Under the pieces are notes generated by a model. That model did no database searches and was not told where the DNA came from. It saw nothing but the letters and a program-made list of their open reading frames with translations. 8,768 bases of DNA from Pseudomonadota bacterium (GTDB lineage: Bacteria; Pseudomonadota; Alphaproteobacteria; Parvibaculales; Parvibaculaceae), in NCBI GenBank assembly GCA_021780275.1, contig JAJXZC010000397.1, positions 1 to 8,768 on the forward strand. The letters are read 5' to 3'. Shown here one piece after another: positions 7,094-8,768 of the stretch. Positions within the stretch are counted from its first letter, which is position 1. Each line of letters starts with the position of its first letter. The position numbers and the translations under genes were made by a program.

Positions 7094-8314
7094 TTAGGCG
7101 ACTTTACGTAGATCGATAGACGGGTTTTCGAGCGTCGCCGGATCCACCGCCGTCCGCTCGGCCACGAGCTTGCGCAGAGCCGCCATATCGGGACGGCGAT
7201 TGATCGTCACACCGCCCCGAACAACATTCTCGTCGCAGCAAAGAAGCGTGAAGCGATCGCTGGCGGGATCGCCGCGGCAAATGACATCGCCGCCGGCCAT
7301 GTCGCCGACTACTTGCAAGTTGAAATCATACTGATCTGACCAGAACCAGATCGGTTCTTGATAGGGCGTAGCGACGCCCGCCATGGTCTTGGCGATTGCG
7401 ATCGCCTGGTTTTGCGCATTCGCCCAGGTCTCGACGCGACGCCAGCGACCGCTTTCGGGGTCTCGCTGCGAGGCGACATCGCCCGCAGCGAAGATTTGCG
7501 GGGCTTCCGTGCGCCCGCAATCGTCCACGCGAAAGCCTTCGGCCGCATCAAGCTTGAGATGTTCGCCGAGCGCCACATTGGGAACGGCGCCGATTCCGAC
7601 AACAATGACGTCGGCCCCAAGGCGCGAGCCATTGGAAAGGACGAGTTCGTGTCCGTCAACCACTTTCGCCTGCACGCCGAAGTGGAAATCTACACCAACG
7701 GCTTGGTGGCGCCGGAGCAGGAAATCACTCGCGGCCTTGGGCAGCGCGCGCGCCAATAATGTTGTCGCTGTCTCAATGACGCTGACCGAACATTGAGCGG
7801 CGACCGCGGCGGCTGCGGTCTCCAGACCGATAACGCCACCGCCGATTATGACAACGCGCGCGTCTGGGCGAAACGCCGCACGCAAAGCAAGTGCGTCCTC
7901 GATCGTACGCAGGTATAGGACAGGGACAGAACCATTTTCGAGCGAGAGAAGCCGCCGAGGCCTCACTCCGGTGGTCACCAGGAGCTGATCAAAGCGAAAC
8001 AGCCGCCCGTCGGTGAGTTCCACACGACGCTTCTCGGCGTCGCAAGCCACCACGCGGCAACCCGTATACAAATCCACGTCGAGCGCGCTCCAGGCTGCTT
8101 GGTCCTTGATCTTGATGACCGGCGCGCCGGGCTTGAGAAGCGTTTCCTTGGAAAGCTGTGGGCGCTCGTAAGGCTCATGCGGCTCCTCGCCAATCAGAGC
8201 GATCGACCCGGAATGACCGGTGGCCCTCAGAGCTTCAGCCGCTCGAGCGCCGGCCTGGCCCGCTCCGACGATAACGATCCGGCCACCGTGCTTGCTGTTG
8301 TTCGCAGCAGTCAT
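7094..8314 (-). CDS. NADH:ferredoxin reductase component of the dioxygenase (FAD; BphA4/CmtAa-like)
   Basis: A 406-residue FAD-dependent pyridine nucleotide oxidoreductase, normal in length for ferredoxin reductases of three-component dioxygenases. It takes a hydride from NADH and passes electrons to the Rieske ferredoxin. Domains in order: FAD-binding GAGQAG (17-22) with YERPQLSKE (49-57), NAD-binding GGGVIGLE (158-165) followed by Glu181 at the end of the next strand (favouring NADH over NADPH), AAGDVA (276-281, FAD), and a C-terminal domain with the family block WFWSDQYDFNLQ (323-334). GGAGG at 8325-8321 gives a clear ribosome binding site six bases before the ATG. It is the first enzyme gene of the operon and its ATG overlaps the stop of a 22-codon leader ORF. 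Rubredoxin or P450 reductases share the fold, but the neighbours decide the role. Confidence 0.94.
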   Translation of the reverse strand: MTAANNSKHGGRIVIVGAGQAGARAAEALRATGHSGSIALIGEEPHEPYERPQLSKETLLKPGAPVIKIKDQAAWSALDVDLYTGCRVVACDAEKRRVELTDGRLFRFDQLLVTTGVRPRRLLSLENGSVPVLYLRTIEDALALRAAFRPDARVVIIGGGVIGLETAAAAVAAQCSVSVIETATTLLARALPKAASDFLLRRHQAVGVDFHFGVQAKVVDGHELVLSNGSRLGADVIVVGIGAVPNVALGEHLKLDAAEGFRVDDCGRTEAPQIFAAGDVASQRDPESGRWRRVETWANAQNQAIAIAKTMAGVATPYQEPIWFWSDQYDFNLQVVGDMAGGDVICRGDPASDRFTLLCCDENVVRGGVTINRRPDMAALRKLVAERTAVDPATLENPSIDLRKVA

Positions 8315-8379
8315 TTTGCGCCTCCGCGAAGGAGCTGCGCAACGCGCTCACGCGCGTCGGCGACATGTTTCGCTTTCAT
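8311..8379 (-). CDS. Small leader ORF (22 codons) upstream of the reductase gene
   Basis: The ORF begins MKAKHVADARERVAQ and ends in RGGAK followed by TGA, which overlaps the reductase start as ATGA (8314-8311), the same junction used at four other places in the operon. GAGGA lies about ten bases before its ATG. The frame stays open upstream to 8457 without another ATG, so it could instead be the tail of a gene truncated by the mobile element to the right. It would lie inside the transcript if the promoter at 8461-8432 is used. I do not recognise it. It may be a coupling leader peptide, a gene remnant or chance. Confidence 0.4.
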   Translation of the reverse strand: MKAKHVADARERVAQLLRGGAK

Positions 8380-8429
8380 TTCGGACGTTTCCTCGAAAGG
8401 CAGGCAAATGGTGCCGCCGTTTGTTGGAG

Positions 8430-8460
8430 TGATAAAACAATACGAATATACGGTTTGTCA
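8430..8460 (-). promoter_or_regulatory. CymR-like operator palindrome overlapping the promoter
   Basis: On the minus strand TGACAAACC (8460-8452) and GTTTTATCA (8438-8430) form an inverted repeat matching at seven of nine positions. The core reads ACAAAC-N14-GTTTTA. From memory, the cumate operator bound by CymR reads ACAAAC-N14-GTTTGT, with the same left half-site and the same spacing. The site covers the -35 and -10 boxes, so a bound repressor would block polymerase. The CymR-like regulator encoded inside the operon is the obvious candidate to bind it. Confidence 0.55.
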
Positions 8461-8461
8461 A
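8432..8461 (-). promoter_or_regulatory. Predicted sigma70-type promoter of the catabolic operon
   Basis: On the minus strand a perfect TTGACA (8461-8456) is followed after 18 bp by TTTTAT (8437-8432), which matches four of six bases of TATAAT. The region is A/T-rich against a GC-rich background. It sits about 120 bp before the reductase ATG and is the only good promoter seen ahead of the operon. Transcription would start near 8425. Confidence 0.6.
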
Positions 8462-8533
8462 TGAGGTGGTGACGGGCCGTTTTGCCTTGTCTCCCCTAAC
8501 TCCCTGAGAATCCGAGAGATTTATTCGTGTCCC

Positions 8534-8564
8534 GAAAATTCGCACAATTAATGAGCGAATTTTC
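8534..8564. repeat. Perfect 10-bp inverted repeat with 11-bp spacer
   Basis: GAAAATTCGC (8534-8543) and GCGAATTTTC (8555-8564) are exact reverse complements around an A/T-rich spacer. It lies between the operon promoter and the 23-bp repeats, close to the candidate terminus of the mobile element. It could be a binding site for a dimeric protein or part of the element end. Confidence 0.7.
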
Positions 8565-8649
8565 TCGTCAGTTTCCGAGGCGATAGACTCCTGGCGCCCT
8601 CAGATAACAAAAACTCGGTTTCCGCCGGACTCGACGAAAACCGTGCGAA

Positions 8650-8739
8650 TTCCGAGGCAAGCCGGACACAGTTTCCGATTTGATGCCGGACGGGGTTCCG
8701 AAATGAAGCCGGACACCATTCCGAAATGAAGCCGGACAC
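8650..8739. repeat. Four direct repeats with a 23-bp period
   Basis: Units start at 8650, 8673, 8696 and 8719 and share the form TTCCG, six or seven variable bases, then GCCGGAC. Units three and four are identical over 21 bp (TTCCGAAATGAAGCCGGACA plus C). Unit two has ATTTGAT and unit one AGGCAA in the middle. The constant 23-bp spacing, about two helical turns, suggests a row of protein-binding sites on one DNA face, most likely for a transposase. Confidence 0.85.
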
Positions 8740-8768
8740 CTGAGCCGGATTTCGGCTCTTATTGTTTG

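Larger units (their letters stand above)
8528..8768. mobile_element. Probable end of an IS21-family-like insertion sequence
   Basis: This 241-bp stretch has no convincing gene. It holds four direct repeats at an exact 23-bp period, a perfect 10-bp inverted repeat, and two further TTTCCG motifs at 8572 and 8619 that look like decayed repeat units. Arrays of transposase-binding repeats near the ends are a known property of IS21-family elements, and those ends commonly begin with TGT. A TGT at 8528 is a candidate terminus, with the body of the element lying beyond the right edge. No transposase codons are visible, so the family is an inference from the repeat pattern. Confidence 0.45.

Noticed and set aside
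6444..7097. Plus-strand open frame of 217 codons opposite the alpha subunit gene
   Set aside because: It is antisense to a well-supported Rieske oxygenase and shows no protein family features.
8548..8739. Minus-strand open frame of 63 codons inside the repeat region
   Set aside because: Its codons simply read through the 23-bp repeats, it has no ribosome binding site, and the peptide is low-complexity and serine/arginine-rich.
8742..8768. Hairpin GAGCCG-GATTT-CGGCTC followed by TTATTGTTTG, resembling a plus-strand terminator
   Set aside because: The stem is only 6 bp, the tail is an imperfect T-run, and no plus-strand gene precedes it; it is probably part of the repeat region.
1..8768. tRNA or rRNA genes and CRISPR arrays
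   Set aside because: No conserved RNA gene sequences were noticed, and the only regular repeats are the 23-bp direct units without distinct spacers.

Overview
The window is GC-rich. Almost all of it is one operon on the minus strand, read from the right end to the left, encoding the breakdown of an aromatic compound by ring dihydroxylation and meta-cleavage. High GC, tight packing with ATGA stop/start overlaps, and the style of the proteins suggest a proteobacterium, probably an alphaproteobacterium. That assignment is an inference from general style.

Layout in order of transcription. Positions 8768-8528 look like the end of a mobile element: four direct repeats at an exact 23-bp period plus a perfect 10-bp inverted repeat, resembling the ends of IS21-family elements. 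At 8461-8430 there is a sigma70-type promoter (TTGACA, 18-bp spacer, TTTTAT) overlapped by a palindrome with the same half-sites and spacing as the cumate operator bound by CymR. A 22-residue leader ORF (8379-8311) overlaps the first main gene. The genes then follow: NADH:ferredoxin reductase (8314-7094), Rieske oxygenase alpha subunit (7076-5814), beta subunit (5817-5314), cis-dihydrodiol dehydrogenase of the SDR family (5249-4488), Rieske ferredoxin (4475-4155), a CymR-like TetR regulator (4168-3458), a degenerate extradiol dioxygenase paralogue (3461-2562), an intact extradiol dioxygenase (2565-1711), a meta-cleavage-product C-C hydrolase (1653-817), 2-hydroxypenta-2,4-dienoate hydratase (820-32), and the first codons of an acylating acetaldehyde dehydrogenase (29-1, running off the window).

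How they work together: the reductase takes electrons from NADH and passes them through the Rieske ferredoxin to the alpha/beta oxygenase, which makes a cis-dihydrodiol. The SDR rearomatises it to a catechol, the extradiol enzyme cleaves the ring, and the hydrolase releases a side-chain acid plus 2-hydroxypentadienoate. The hydratase converts the latter to 4-hydroxy-2-oxovalerate. An aldolase (not seen here) and the acetaldehyde dehydrogenase would finish the route to pyruvate and acetyl-CoA. The component set, the regulator and the operator all point to p-cumate-type (cym/cmt) pathways. The true substrate cannot be fixed from sequence, and no decarboxylase of the CmtD kind is present in the window.

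The most unusual element is the extradiol pair. The two paralogues align without gaps over about 275 residues. The upstream copy has lost all three iron ligands and two further active-site residues, yet it is intact and translationally coupled to the active copy and to the regulator. It looks like a retained pseudo-enzyme with a structural, regulatory or ligand-binding role.
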